A stretch of DNA of 64,000 nucleotides from Xanthobacter autotrophicus (lineage in GTDB: Bacteria; Pseudomonadota; Alphaproteobacteria; Rhizobiales; Xanthobacteraceae), in contig NZ_VAUP01000037.1 of the NCBI RefSeq assembly GCF_005871085.1, positions 62,001 to 126,000 of the forward strand, given 5' to 3'. The notes beneath the pieces are model-generated. The model was not told the origin of the DNA. It searched no databases and saw nothing but the letters and a program-made list of their open reading frames with translations. A program made the position numbers and the translations under genes. Within the stretch, counting starts at the first letter, position 1. The number at the start of each line of letters is the position of its first letter. This document shows positions 35,850-44,542 of this stretch, piece by piece.

Positions 35850-37031
35850 TCACACCCGCTCGAAGATGGCGGCGATGCCCTGGCCACCGCCGATGCACAT
35901 GGTCACGAGCGCGTAGCGCCCGCCGATGCGGTGCAACTCATAGATGGCCTTCACAGTGATGATGGCGCCGGTCGCCCCCACGGGATGGCCGAGGGAGATG
36001 CCCGAGCCGTTGGGATTGACCTTCGCGGGATCGAACCCGAGCTCCCGCGCCACGGCGCAGGCCTGGGCGGCAAAGGCCTCGTTGGATTCGATCAAGTCGA
36101 GGTCCGCGACGGAAAGCCCCGTGCGTTCCAGCACCTTGCGCGTCGCGGGGATGGGGCCGATGCCCATCTCGTCGGGCGCGACGCCGGCATGGGCGTAGCC
36201 CACGAGGCGCGCGAGGGGCTTGAGCCCCATCCTCTCGGCAAGCCCGGCCTCGGCCAGCACCACCGCCGCCGCGGCATCGTTGATGCCGGACGCGTTGCCG
36301 GCGGTCACGGTGCCGTCGGCCTTGAACACCGGCTTCATCTTGGACAGGACATCGACCGTAGTTTCGGCGCGCACGTGCTCGTCCGTGTCGAAGATCTTCG
36401 TGCCCTTGCGGGAGACGATCTCCACCGGCACGATCTGCTCGCGGAAGCGCCCCTCGGCGATGGCGTGGGCGGCGCGGCGGTGGCTCTCCGCGGCAAGCGC
36501 ATCCTGGTCCTCCCGGCTCACCTGCCGGCGGGCGGCCACGTTCTCCGCGGTGATCCCCATGTGGATGTCCTGGAAGGGGTCGTGCAAAGCGGCGAGCATG
36601 TAGTCCACCATGCGCCCATCGCCCATGCGCTGGCCCCAGCGCATGCCGGGCAAGATGTACGGCCCCCGGCTCATGGCTTCGGCACCGCCGCCGATGGCGA
36701 CGTCGGTGTCGCCCAGCGCGATCGTCTGAGCCGCGGAGACGATCGCCTGCAGGCCCGAGCCGCACAGGCGGTTGACGTTGAAGGCCGGCACCTCCTGGGG
36801 AAGGCCTGCATTCAGCGCCGCGACGCGGCTCAGATAGGCGTCCTTGGGCTCGGTCGGGATGACGTTGCCGAGGGCGACGTGACCAACCGCGTCAGGCGCG
36901 ACGGCGCTGCGCTCCAGCGCGGCCTTCACGGCGGTGGTCGCGAGCTGCGACAGGGGCACGTCCTTGAGGGTCCCGCCGAAGGTGCCGATGGCCGTGCGCG
37001 CAGCGCCGACGATCACGATGTCACGTGTCAT
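35850..37031 (-). CDS. Acetyl-CoA acyltransferase (thiolase)
   Basis: A 393-residue thiolase with the acylated Cys in [19 protein letters not shown], His in [12 protein letters not shown] and the second Cys in [10 protein letters not shown]. Length and motifs are those of acetyl-CoA acetyltransferases and 3-ketoacyl-CoA thiolases. It is the first gene of the minus-strand operon 37031 to 27944 and would release acetyl-CoA in the last step. The promoter region is shared with the divergent GntR gene and contains a consensus GntR/FadR-type operator. Confidence 0.94.
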   Translation of the reverse strand: MTRDIVIVGAARTAIGTFGGTLKDVPLSQLATTAVKAALERSAVAPDAVGHVALGNVIPTEPKDAYLSRVAALNAGLPQEVPAFNVNRLCGSGLQAIVSAAQTIALGDTDVAIGGGAEAMSRGPYILPGMRWGQRMGDGRMVDYMLAALHDPFQDIHMGITAENVAARRQVSREDQDALAAESHRRAAHAIAEGRFREQIVPVEIVSRKGTKIFDTDEHVRAETTVDVLSKMKPVFKADGTVTAGNASGINDAAAAVVLAEAGLAERMGLKPLARLVGYAHAGVAPDEMGIGPIPATRKVLERTGLSVADLDLIESNEAFAAQACAVARELGFDPAKVNPNGSGISLGHPVGATGAIITVKAIYELHRIGGRYALVTMCIGGGQGIAAIFERV

Positions 37032-37134
37032 TTCCGCTTCCCTGATCCCGCCGGCCGCCGTTCCACCCCGTGGGCGAGGGTCTTCCTCACGGTCCGGCGC
37101 ACCTCATTTTGAAACCGTCTTACGTCATGTTGAT

Positions 37135-37145
37135 TTGTTGGACAA
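37135..37145. promoter_or_regulatory. GntR (FadR subfamily) operator candidate
   Basis: TTGTTGGACAA fits the FadR-subfamily consensus TNGTNNNACNA exactly. It lies between the divergent thiolase (start 37031) and GntR (start 37179) genes, so one bound dimer could repress both. Confidence 0.6.
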
Positions 37146-37178
37146 TGGAACATTTGCACAACGTGGTCCAGGATGATA

Positions 37179-37946
37179 ATGCCGGCCAGCCCCGATCGAG
37201 ATTGCGCCATGTTTCAACGTATTGAGCCCGTCCCGGCCTATCGCACCGTGTGCGACGCCATCGAGAAGCAGATCATGACCGGTCGCCTCGGCGCCGGAGA
37301 TCCCCTGCCGACGGAAACGGAGCTCGCCGAGCAGTTTGGCCTCGCCCGGCACACCGTGCGCGAGGGCCTCAGGATCCTGGAAGAAAGCGGCCTCGTTGGT
37401 CGCGAGGCCGGCCGGCGGCTGTTCGTGAAGGCGCCGCACTATTCCGACCTCGCGCCGCGGGCTTCGCGCGCCCTCGTCATGCAGCGCGTGACCTTCGAGG
37501 AGCTGTGGGAGGTCTCCATGTCGCTGGAGCCCAGCGCCGCTGCGCGGGCCGCCGCCCGGATCGACGCAGAGCAGATCGCGCAGCTCGAAGAGAACTATCG
37601 CCACATGGAAGAGGAGCGCGCCGCAGGCCGCTCCATCATCGCTCTCGACGTGGAGTTCCACACCCTCGTTGCCGAGATTGCCGCCAACAAGGCGCTTCTG
37701 CTCGCTCGCGAGCCCATTTCCCAGCTGTTCTATCCGGCGCTCGCCAAGCTGTTCGCCCATCCGCTCAATTGCGAGACCGGGCCGCGCCGCCTCGCGCAGG
37801 CGCACCGGCGCATCATCGACGCGCTCAAGGCGCACGATGCTGGGCAGGCCGAGCTGTGGATGCGGCGGCACATGGTGGATTTCCGCCGCGGCTACGAATT
37901 GTGCAGCTTCAACCTCAAGGATGCGATCGCCTTCGAGGGCGCGTGA
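37179..37946 (+). CDS. GntR-family regulator, FadR/FCD subfamily
   Basis: A winged HTH at the N-terminus (YRTVCDAIEKQIMTGRLGAG, LPTETELAEQFGLARHTVRE) is followed by an all-helical FCD ligand domain with the metal-type residues ALDVEFHTLVAEIA and AHRRIIDALKAHD. Starts at 37173, 37179 and 37209 are possible; 37179 is preferred because AGGA lies five bases upstream. FCD regulators typically bind an acid or CoA-linked metabolite and repress the adjacent catabolic operon, here the thiolase-to-binding-protein operon running the other way. Confidence 0.9.
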   Translation: MPASPDRDCAMFQRIEPVPAYRTVCDAIEKQIMTGRLGAGDPLPTETELAEQFGLARHTVREGLRILEESGLVGREAGRRLFVKAPHYSDLAPRASRALVMQRVTFEELWEVSMSLEPSAAARAAARIDAEQIAQLEENYRHMEEERAAGRSIIALDVEFHTLVAEIAANKALLLAREPISQLFYPALAKLFAHPLNCETGPRRLAQAHRRIIDALKAHDAGQAELWMRRHMVDFRRGYELCSFNLKDAIAFEGA

Positions 37947-37957
37947 CGCCGGATGGC

Positions 37958-37984
37958 GGAAGCCGGAGCATGTCTCCGGCTTCC
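37958..37984. terminator. Bidirectional stem-loop terminator
   Basis: GGAAGCCGGAG, loop CATGT, CTCCGGCTTCC: an 11-base-pair perfect stem between the convergent stops of the GntR gene (37946) and the hydrolase gene (37996). Confidence 0.7.
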
Positions 37985-37995
37985 TCGGGTTGCGT

Positions 37996-38913
37996 TCAGG
38001 CGTCGACGAGATGCTTCCTGATGAAGGCGGAAGCCGCGGCGCCGGCGCGGGACAGGTGGTCCTGCTGGGAGTAGAGGCTCATGTGCGAGACCTTGGGGAT
38101 CACCGCCAGCTCCTTCTGCGCCGATGGAACCGAATGGTAGGTAGCGATCTCCAGATCCCACAGGGTGATCTCGTCGCCCTCGGCGATCACGAACAGGATG
38201 GGCTTGTCGTAGATGCGCCGCGCGAACGGGCCCACATCGTAGTTCAGAAGCAGCTCGGTGCTCTCGATCGTGCTCCAGTGCTCGTGATTGGGCGCCTCGC
38301 GGGCCTTGATGTCGTTGAACACCGAGTGAATGGTCGGGAACGGCCAGGTCGACAGTTCCGTCGGCGGCGTCAGCGAGGACATGGGCATGCGCCCGTCATG
38401 GCCCTTCGCCCGGCCCCTGCGATCCTCCAGGAGCAGGTCCTCGAGATCGTTGAAGCGGGTGGAGCCGTGGGTCCGGCGCATGGTCTCGTAGCCGTTGACC
38501 ACCGGAATGTTGGAGACCGCGAGCTTCACCCGGCTGTCGATGGCCGCCACGGCGATAACGTGGCCGCCGGCATAGGAGATGCCCCACACGCCGATGCGCC
38601 GGGGATCGATCTCGGGCAGCGTCTCGGCATAGGTTACGGCGCTGCGGAAATCCTCGATCTGTTCCCACGGATCGATGTGCTGGCGGCGCGTGCCGCTGCT
38701 CTCGCCGAAATTGCGGTAGTCGAACATGAGCACCGCGGCGCCGGCCGCCACAATGCCCTTGGCATAGTGCGGCATGACGATTTCCTTGACGTAGCACCAG
38801 CCCCCTCCCATCACGACGACGGGCACCGGACCGCTCGCGCCGTCCGGCACGATGAGAATGCCGCTGATGATGTGGCTGCCGCTCTTGAACTCGACCTTCT
38901 TCTGGCTCGGCAT
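37996..38913 (-). CDS. Alpha/beta hydrolase (dienelactone-hydrolase/X-Pro-peptidase-like)
   Basis: A 305-residue alpha/beta hydrolase. It has VVMGGGWCYVKE near the start, the nucleophile elbow GVWGISYAGGH (Ser), an acid in VIAEGDEITLWD and His in PKVSHMSLY. The FDYRNFGESSG segment is typical of the family that includes dienelactone hydrolases and acyl esterases. A TetR-type operator lies 33 bases upstream, and a TetR gene is divergent, so it is probably induced by its substrate. The substrate is unknown. Confidence 0.88.
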   Translation of the reverse strand: MPSQKKVEFKSGSHIISGILIVPDGASGPVPVVVMGGGWCYVKEIVMPHYAKGIVAAGAAVLMFDYRNFGESSGTRRQHIDPWEQIEDFRSAVTYAETLPEIDPRRIGVWGISYAGGHVIAVAAIDSRVKLAVSNIPVVNGYETMRRTHGSTRFNDLEDLLLEDRRGRAKGHDGRMPMSSLTPPTELSTWPFPTIHSVFNDIKAREAPNHEHWSTIESTELLLNYDVGPFARRIYDKPILFVIAEGDEITLWDLEIATYHSVPSAQKELAVIPKVSHMSLYSQQDHLSRAGAAASAFIRKHLVDA

Positions 38914-38945
38914 GTCCTGCTTCCTCGACCTGCTTTCGAATATTA

Positions 38946-38961
38946 TTGGTCAGTCGTCCAA
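38946..38961. promoter_or_regulatory. TetR operator, hydrolase/TetR intergenic copy
   Basis: TTGGTCAGTCGTCCAA matches 13 of 16 bases of the perfect palindrome TTGGTCGGACGACCAA at 39813. It lies between the divergent hydrolase (38913) and TetR (39023) genes. Confidence 0.6.
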
Positions 38962-39022
38962 CCAAATATCGAGGACGGTCGGGCCTGTCAATCGGTTGCC
39001 GCGATCCCCCCGATGGGCGATC

Positions 39023-39760
39023 ATGGATAATGCCTGTGCAGAACAACGGCGAGGGATCGTGAAAAAGAAAGCAGTTCCGGATGCAGGCCCTCCGACGCGC
39101 GAGCGCATCTTGAGTGCTGCAGAGCATTTGTTCGCCACTCACGGATACGACGCCACCTCGCTGCGCGATATTGCGATCAAGGCGGAGACGCGGATCGGCC
39201 TCGTCTCCTATCATTTCCAGAACAAGGAGTTGCTGTACGAGACGCTCATCGAGCGCCGATCGGCCGAAATCGGCAGGAGACGTCTCGGCCTGCTGACCAG
39301 GGAGCGCAAGTCATTCCTGCCGGCCGCAATTCCCGCCGAGCGGATCATCCACGCCTATACATGGCCCTTCCTGGAGCTGTCCCATAGCGCCGGGGCGGAA
39401 TGGAAGAGCTATACGAAGATCATATCGAGCGTTGCCAATTCACAGCGATGGACGGGGCTTCTCAGCACCTATTACGACCCGGTCGCCACTGTCTTTCTCA
39501 ACGAGCTCCGCCGCACGTTCCCGACCTGCTCCGAGGCGAAGCTCGTCGCCGGCTTCACCTTCATGGTCAGCGTGATGCTCGGAATCGCGGCCGAGACCGG
39601 ACGGGCGGACCAACTGTCCAATGGAGCCATACGCTCTACCGACATCGGCCGGATCTTCGACATGATGCTGCCCTTCCTCTCCGCCGGCTTCGAGCGCCTG
39701 GGCGATGCGGACGACGGCATGGCCGTGGGAGGGCGGGGCTTGGCCCCTTCCTCTGAGTGA
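39023..39760 (+). CDS. TetR-family transcriptional regulator
   Basis: A 245-residue TetR protein. It has ILSAAEHLFATHGYDATSLRD, then IKAETRIGLVSYHFQNKELLYETLI (the HTH), and a helical ligand domain with DUF-like YSTYY regions after it. A GTG at 39059 with GAGGG upstream is an alternative start that still retains the HTH. Two related palindromes flank the gene, one before the divergent hydrolase and one before the downstream binding protein, which defines its regulon by sequence. Confidence 0.9.
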   Translation: MDNACAEQRRGIVKKKAVPDAGPPTRERILSAAEHLFATHGYDATSLRDIAIKAETRIGLVSYHFQNKELLYETLIERRSAEIGRRRLGLLTRERKSFLPAAIPAERIIHAYTWPFLELSHSAGAEWKSYTKIISSVANSQRWTGLLSTYYDPVATVFLNELRRTFPTCSEAKLVAGFTFMVSVMLGIAAETGRADQLSNGAIRSTDIGRIFDMMLPFLSAGFERLGDADDGMAVGGRGLAPSSE

Positions 39761-39812
39761 CCATTGGACAGGTCCGGGACATTTTTTATTGACATCGACA
39801 CCGTCCCAAGTT

Positions 39813-39828
39813 TTGGTCGGACGACCAA
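39813..39828. promoter_or_regulatory. TetR operator upstream of the binding-protein gene
   Basis: TTGGTCG and CGACCAA are exact inverted repeats around GA. A TTGACA-like -35 element sits at 39789-39794, so the operator falls where the -10 region would be expected. It is 103 bases upstream of ATG 39931. Confidence 0.68.
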
Positions 39829-39930
39829 CTAATGGTTCGGCGCGGATGTCGGCCGGGATTGCACGCGATCTCCGGCCGGCAGGCCCGAAAGCCGATCGGT
39901 CGCCGCAGGCCACAATCAAGGGATGGAAAC

Positions 39931-41163
39931 ATGCGCATCACAATCGCCACCGCTGCGGCCCTGCTGGGCGTCCTTCTTTCCGGTGCGCCCGGAGCATGTC
40001 TCGCGCAGGAGCAGCGTCTCAAGGTCAGGATCGGCGTCCTGACCGACCTGTCCGGCCCGTTCGCCGATTTTGCCGGCAAGGGCTCCGTGATCGCCACGCA
40101 GATGGCGGTGGACGACTGCCTCAAGGCCGAGTGCAAGGGCATGCAGGTCGAAGTGATCGCCGCCGATCATCAGAACAAGGCCGATATTGCCCTCGGTATC
40201 GCGCGCAAGTGGATTGATACGGAAAATGTGGATGTGATCGGGGACGTGGTGAACGCTGCCGTGCAACTGGCGGTGCAGTCACTTGCGCGGGAGAGGCAGA
40301 GCTTCAGTGTGCTCTTCCCGGGGGGCACCGCGCGACTGACCAACGAGGACTGCTCCCCCGATACGTCGGTGCAGTGGATGTGGGACACTTACAGCCAGGT
40401 CGCGGGTGCGGTGAAGCCCCTGGCCAAGCCGGGCACCAAATGGTTCTTCCTTGCGTCCGACTATGCCTTTGGCCATTCACTGCAGAAGGATGGCACCGAA
40501 ATCATCAACGCGCAGAGCGCGCAAGTTGTCGGCGCGGTGCGGCACCCGTTCCAGACCAGCGACTTCTCCTCCTTCCTCCTCCAGGCCCAGGCGTCGAGCG
40601 CGAATTTCGTCGCGTTTGCGAACGCGGGAACCGATGCAACCGCCTCGATCCGCCAAGCCTCGGAATTCGGCCTGCAAACGAGCGGGAAGAAGCCCGTGGC
40701 CCTGTTTCTGACCCTCCCTGACGTCAAGGCGCTCGGCCTCGCGGCCGCAGCCGGGACGCAGCTGACCGAAAGCTTCTATTGGAACGTCGACGACCGGACC
40801 CGGACCTGGTCGTCCCGCTTCGCTGAAGTTGCCGGCAGCGGCAAGATGCCATCCATCAGCCATGCGGGCGCCTATTCGGCAACGCGCCACTACCTGAAGG
40901 CGGTCGCGGCGCTGAGGTCCAAGGCCCCCAAGGCCGTCACCGCAAAGATGCGTGAGATCCCGGTGGAGGACGATATCGTCCGCAACGCCACGCTGCGCCC
41001 GGATGGCCGCCTCGTCCATGACACGTACCTGCTGCAGGTCAAGACGCCCCAACAGTCGAAGTCCGAATGGGACGTCTACAACGTGATCGAGGTCATTCCC
41101 GGTGAGCAGGCCTTCCGCCCGCTGTCGCAGAGTGCCTGCCCGGCCATCAGGAAGGCCGGATGA
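39931..41163 (+). CDS. ABC-type substrate-binding protein (Peripla_BP_6)
   Basis: A 410-residue exported binding protein. The signal peptide (TIATAAALLGVLLSGAPGACLAQ) is followed by VRIGVLTDLSGPFADFAGKG and IAADHQNKADIALGIARKW. ATG 39931 with GGGATGG upstream is preferred; longer in-frame starts precede the signal peptide. It is paralogous to the protein at 27944-29185. No transporter membrane or ATPase subunit is nearby, so it must borrow one or act as a sensor. TetR control by the gene just upstream is inferred from the shared operator. Confidence 0.9.
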   Translation: MRITIATAAALLGVLLSGAPGACLAQEQRLKVRIGVLTDLSGPFADFAGKGSVIATQMAVDDCLKAECKGMQVEVIAADHQNKADIALGIARKWIDTENVDVIGDVVNAAVQLAVQSLARERQSFSVLFPGGTARLTNEDCSPDTSVQWMWDTYSQVAGAVKPLAKPGTKWFFLASDYAFGHSLQKDGTEIINAQSAQVVGAVRHPFQTSDFSSFLLQAQASSANFVAFANAGTDATASIRQASEFGLQTSGKKPVALFLTLPDVKALGLAAAAGTQLTESFYWNVDDRTRTWSSRFAEVAGSGKMPSISHAGAYSATRHYLKAVAALRSKAPKAVTAKMREIPVEDDIVRNATLRPDGRLVHDTYLLQVKTPQQSKSEWDVYNVIEVIPGEQAFRPLSQSACPAIRKAG

Positions 41164-41268
41164 GCGGAGCACGGTCTTCATCGACTTTGATGTCGCCAAA
41201 CCGCTGCGCCGATTCGGGCCGGGCGCAGCGGAGAGCTATCCAGCAACAGCCCGTCGAGGCGCAGCGCC

Positions 41269-41853
41269 TTACGCCGTCAGCGCTTCCATCAGCACCTGCA
41301 CCAGCTGCCCGCCTTCGGGGGTGCCCCAGCTTCCAGCCAGTTCGGCAATGACCTGGTTGGTGCTGGTGAGCGTGACGCCACCCTTGTCCATGCGCCGCAA
41401 GGCGATGTCGTCGGCTGCCTTGGTGGGCGAAGCGCCGGCGTCGGCAACGACCTGAACCTCGAAACCATCGCGTACCAGGCTGAGCGCCGGATAAACGGTG
41501 CAGACGTCATTGGTGACACCGGCGACGATCAGCTTCTTGCGGCCCGTGGCCTTGACGGCGGCGGCAAATTTCTCGTCGTCCATAGCATTGACGATGCCCT
41601 GGCGCTTGATGCGGGCGGAGAATGCGTCGGGCAGGATGGTTTCCAGTTCCGACAAGAGCGGGCCCTGTGCATATTCTTCCATGCTGGAGGTCAGCACGGT
41701 GGGGATTTTCAGGATCTTTGCAGCCTTCGCCAACATCAGCGCGTTGCGCTTCAGTTCCTCGAAAGGCATGGACTTCGCCCAGCCCATGGTTCCCACCTGA
41801 TGGTCGATCAGCAGCATGGCGCTGTTGTCGGCGGTAAATTTCTCGTATGCCAT
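41269..41853 (-). CDS. Isochorismatase-family hydrolase (YcaC-like)
   Basis: A 194-residue cysteine hydrolase: Asp in AMLLIDHQVGTMGWA, and Cys in VAGVTNDVCTVYPALSLV with the preceding cis-peptide Val. Length and the SMEEYAQGPLLSEL segment match YcaC-type proteins, whose substrates are mostly unknown. It is the last gene of a minus-strand set after a pirin gene (27-base gap). GGAG precedes the ATG. An amidase or N-carbamoyl-type reaction is possible, but not shown. Confidence 0.9.
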   Translation of the reverse strand: MAYEKFTADNSAMLLIDHQVGTMGWAKSMPFEELKRNALMLAKAAKILKIPTVLTSSMEEYAQGPLLSELETILPDAFSARIKRQGIVNAMDDEKFAAAVKATGRKKLIVAGVTNDVCTVYPALSLVRDGFEVQVVADAGASPTKAADDIALRRMDKGGVTLTSTNQVIAELAGSWGTPEGGQLVQVLMEALTA

Positions 41854-41880
41854 TGTGGTTCTCCTTGGAGTTGAGCGGGG

Positions 41881-42747
41881 TCATGCGCCCCGAGAATACC
41901 GACTGGGCGCCAGTCCGCTTGGCAGCGCGCCAAACTCGCCACGCTGGTAAGCAGCGAAGGCATCAGCCAGCGCCTCTGGTGAGGCCATCCCCATTGACCC
42001 GTGCCAATGCACGGGCTGGAGCAAAGGACGGCCTGAGAACGCCACAGCCTTGGCGCGGCCCTGTCGTGCCTCGATCGTGAGGTCCCGAGAACCATGGCCA
42101 GCCGGATAGATAGGTAGCTGAGGCTTGTTGCTGTCGAAGCACTCGCCACAGATGGTCAATGTGCCGTGGATCGGCATGACGAAAGCGTTGTGACTTGCCT
42201 CGACCGGGAGAACCAGTTCGGCGCCGTCTTCAAGGAGGATGTCGAGCAGGTTGACCTCGGTCGGTGGCGTCAGCGGCGACCGTGTCTCGCGATACCGGCC
42301 AAGCGGCACGCGAATCTTGACACCGGGCAGTCGGACGACGGGGACATCCAGCGATGCGAGGCTCAAGGCGAAGGGGGCCGCACCCTGCCGCTCGCGCGGC
42401 AGATTGACGAAGATCTGCAGCATATGCACCGTCTTGCCGCTCTCCGCCGGGACTTCCTCGTGAACCACCCCGCGACCGCCTGTGGTCCAGTGAAGACCGC
42501 CAGGCTGGATGAGCGTGCGATTGCCGAGCGAATCGCGATTGTCGATTCCAGTTTCCGAGTCCAGAAACAGGTAAGACACCGCTGAGAAGCCGGCATGCGG
42601 GTGTGGAGGAAATGTCGGCGCGCTCATCCAGGCATGATCGACCCCAAGGAAAGGGTCGATCAGCCCAGCGATTTCGCCGCCGTGCAGGCGGCTTGCACGA
42701 AAGTCGCTGCCACGGTTGGCGCGGTGCAGCCTCGCAAGTGTTGTCAC
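41881..42747 (-). CDS. Pirin family protein
   Basis: A 288-residue bicupin pirin. Metal-binding residues appear in PPHPHAGFSAVSYLF and VVHEEVP, followed by HMLQIFVNLP. The C-terminal cupin has PIHGTLTICGE. Bacterial pirins can be quercetin 2,3-dioxygenases or regulators. The ATG overlaps the stop of the truncated old-yellow-enzyme frame upstream (ATGA). It pairs with an isochorismatase-type gene, and a second pirin gene lies in the divergent cluster at 44539. Confidence 0.9.
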   Translation of the reverse strand: MTTLARLHRANRGSDFRASRLHGGEIAGLIDPFLGVDHAWMSAPTFPPHPHAGFSAVSYLFLDSETGIDNRDSLGNRTLIQPGGLHWTTGGRGVVHEEVPAESGKTVHMLQIFVNLPRERQGAAPFALSLASLDVPVVRLPGVKIRVPLGRYRETRSPLTPPTEVNLLDILLEDGAELVLPVEASHNAFVMPIHGTLTICGECFDSNKPQLPIYPAGHGSRDLTIEARQGRAKAVAFSGRPLLQPVHWHGSMGMASPEALADAFAAYQRGEFGALPSGLAPSRYSRGA

Positions 42748-42995
42748 GGCTCACTCCTTGGGCCGGAGTAGCCGCGGAGGACAGGGGCGTCCGGGCAGCC
42801 TTTGCCCATGGCGACGAGAAAGACGCCCTCGCTGATGTTCAGGCCGGCACCAACTCGCGGGCCGTCGTATGTTGTGACCTTGTCGGTGGGCACGCCATCG
42901 TCACCGCTCGACCGGGCGCGCGTCATCGGCGCCACGGAAAGGCAGCTCGGAAGCTGCAGCCGGCGGATGCGGGTGGGCTTGAACAGAACACTCAT
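42744..42995 (-). pseudogene. Old-yellow-enzyme N-terminal remnant
   Basis: An 83-residue frame, MSVLFKPTRIRRLQLPSCLS then VAPMTRARSSGDDGVPT, GAGLNISEGVF and MGKGCP, is the first FMN-binding block of NADH:flavin oxidoreductases (about 360 residues). It then ends at TGA overlapping the pirin start. Compared with the intact homologue at 43460, several conserved positions have drifted (YDGPR for YYAQR). It is probably a deletion remnant of a divergent duplicate. Confidence 0.8.
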
Positions 42996-43070
42996 CTGGA
43001 GGTCACCCCCTCGATAGTGCCCGAGAAGATGGCGGCTGCTGCGCGTGGGATAAACATGGCAGAATGAGAA

Positions 43071-43096
43071 TCATTGATCCGGTGATGGATCAATGA
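43071..43096. promoter_or_regulatory. Inverted repeat, LysR box candidate 1
   Basis: TCATTGATCC and GGATCAATGA are exact complements around GGTGAT. It lies upstream of the minus-strand OYE-remnant/pirin/isochorismatase set and shares TCC-N6-GGANCAAT with the sites at 43282 and 46358. Confidence 0.55.
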
Positions 43097-43281
43097 TGAG
43101 AGGTGCTAAGGCTCCGACGCCACTCACTCGCTGAAATCACGAAAGAATGAAACTTCGACCTGCCTCCGGGGATGCTCGGCATGGTCCGCTCCACCTTGTC
43201 CTGCGAGGTCGATGTTCTTGAGAAGATGAATGGGGGCCGCCAAGCCACCCCACGGCGGCATATCCGACAACCCTGATCACT

Positions 43282-43301
43282 TTGCTCCACTTATGGAGCA
43301 A
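43282..43301. promoter_or_regulatory. Inverted repeat, LysR box candidate 2
   Basis: TTGCTCC and GGAGCAA are exact complements around ACTTAT, 159 bases upstream of the OYE start. It matches the TCC-N6-GGANCAAT core seen at 43071 and at the LysR promoter. Confidence 0.55.
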
Positions 43302-43459
43302 TCTATCCCAAAAACCGATCTATGCGGCAGATAAATGGCGCACTAGCTGTCGCAGCAGACGCAAGGAAGAGACCTCGGCCTCATCCGACGAACAGGTCCC
43401 GAGACGGCCGACACCATCCTCATCTCATGTCTCGTGGCAAGAACTATGGAGTTAGCACG

Positions 43460-44542
43460 ATGTCCGACATCTGGAGCCCGGCCAAGGTCGGCGCGATCGA
43501 AACCAAGAACCGTCTGGTCATGGCCCCGATGACCCGCAGTCGGGCACTGGTCGATGGCACGCCTGGAGCGCTTGCGGCAAAGTATTACGCGCAGCGGGCC
43601 GGGGTGGGTCTGATCGTCACCGAAGGCGCCCAGCCCTCGGAGGACGGCCAGGGCTATCTGGCGACGCCGGGGATCTACACCGACGCCCATGTTCGAGGCT
43701 GGCGTGCCGTCACCTCGGCCGTTCATGCCAAGGGATCGCGTATCGTCATCCAGCTGATGCATGTCGGGCGGACCTCGCACCCCGACAACACGCCGCATCA
43801 TCGGCAGCCCGTGGCCCCTTCGGCGGTGAAGCCGGGCGATCAGATCTTCACCGCGACCGGCATGCAGCCGATCCCCGAGCCGCGCGCCCTGACGATCGAA
43901 GAGGTCGCGAAGACCGTCGATGATTTCCGCAACGCCGCGCGGCACGCGATCGACGCCGGAGCGGACGGGGTCGAGATCCACGGGGCCAATGGCTACCTGA
44001 TCCAGCAGTTCTTCTCGGTGAATGCCAATCTGCGCACCGACGCCTATGGCGGCAGCATCGAGAACCGCGCCCGCTTCGCCCTCGAAGTGGCCCGCGCCGT
44101 GGCGGCGGAGATCGGAGCGGACCGCACCGGCATTCGCCTTTCGCCCGGCGCAACGCTTGGCGGCCTGGACGAGGGTGCCGAGGGGCCGGAACTCTACCGC
44201 TATCTCGTGCGCGAGCTGAACAAGCTGGGGCTAGCCTATATTCACATCATGCATCTCGGCAATGACGCGCTGCTAGCCGATTTGCGCGCGCTCTGGCATC
44301 AGGCGCTGATCCTCAACCGGCCCGGTCGTGCGCTCGAAGACGTCGGATCCGATGTGAAGGCTGGGCTGGCCGATCTGGAGGCCTATGGCCAGTTCGTGCT
44401 GTCCACGCCGGATTTCGTCGAACGCCTGAAGTCCGGCGCTGCGATGAACACGCCCGACCGCGCCACCTATTACGGCGGCAGCCCCGATGGTGCGGGTTAT
44501 ATCGATTATCCGGCGCTGTCGGAAGCCGCAGATGCGAAATGA
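43460..44542 (+). CDS. Old yellow enzyme family NADH:flavin oxidoreductase
   Basis: A 360-residue ene-reductase: NRLVMAPMTRSRA, YYAQRAGVGLIVTEGAQPS, IVIQLMHVGRTSHP, and the substrate-binding His-Asn pair in GVEIHGANGYLIQQFF, followed by TDAYGGSIENRARF. ATG 43460 is preferred with GGAG upstream. OYE enzymes reduce activated alkenes, nitro groups or nitrate esters with NAD(P)H. It overlaps the following pirin gene by four bases. The cluster OYE-pirin-SDR could reduce and then dehydrogenate an unsaturated ketone. Confidence 0.92.
   Translation: MSDIWSPAKVGAIETKNRLVMAPMTRSRALVDGTPGALAAKYYAQRAGVGLIVTEGAQPSEDGQGYLATPGIYTDAHVRGWRAVTSAVHAKGSRIVIQLMHVGRTSHPDNTPHHRQPVAPSAVKPGDQIFTATGMQPIPEPRALTIEEVAKTVDDFRNAARHAIDAGADGVEIHGANGYLIQQFFSVNANLRTDAYGGSIENRARFALEVARAVAAEIGADRTGIRLSPGATLGGLDEGAEGPELYRYLVRELNKLGLAYIHIMHLGNDALLADLRALWHQALILNRPGRALEDVGSDVKAGLADLEAYGQFVLSTPDFVERLKSGAAMNTPDRATYYGGSPDGAGYIDYPALSEAADAK

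Noticed and set aside
34490-35959. Plus-strand open frame of 489 codons opposite the acyl-CoA ligase
   Set aside because: Antisense shadow with no family similarity; the ligase on the minus strand has all motifs.
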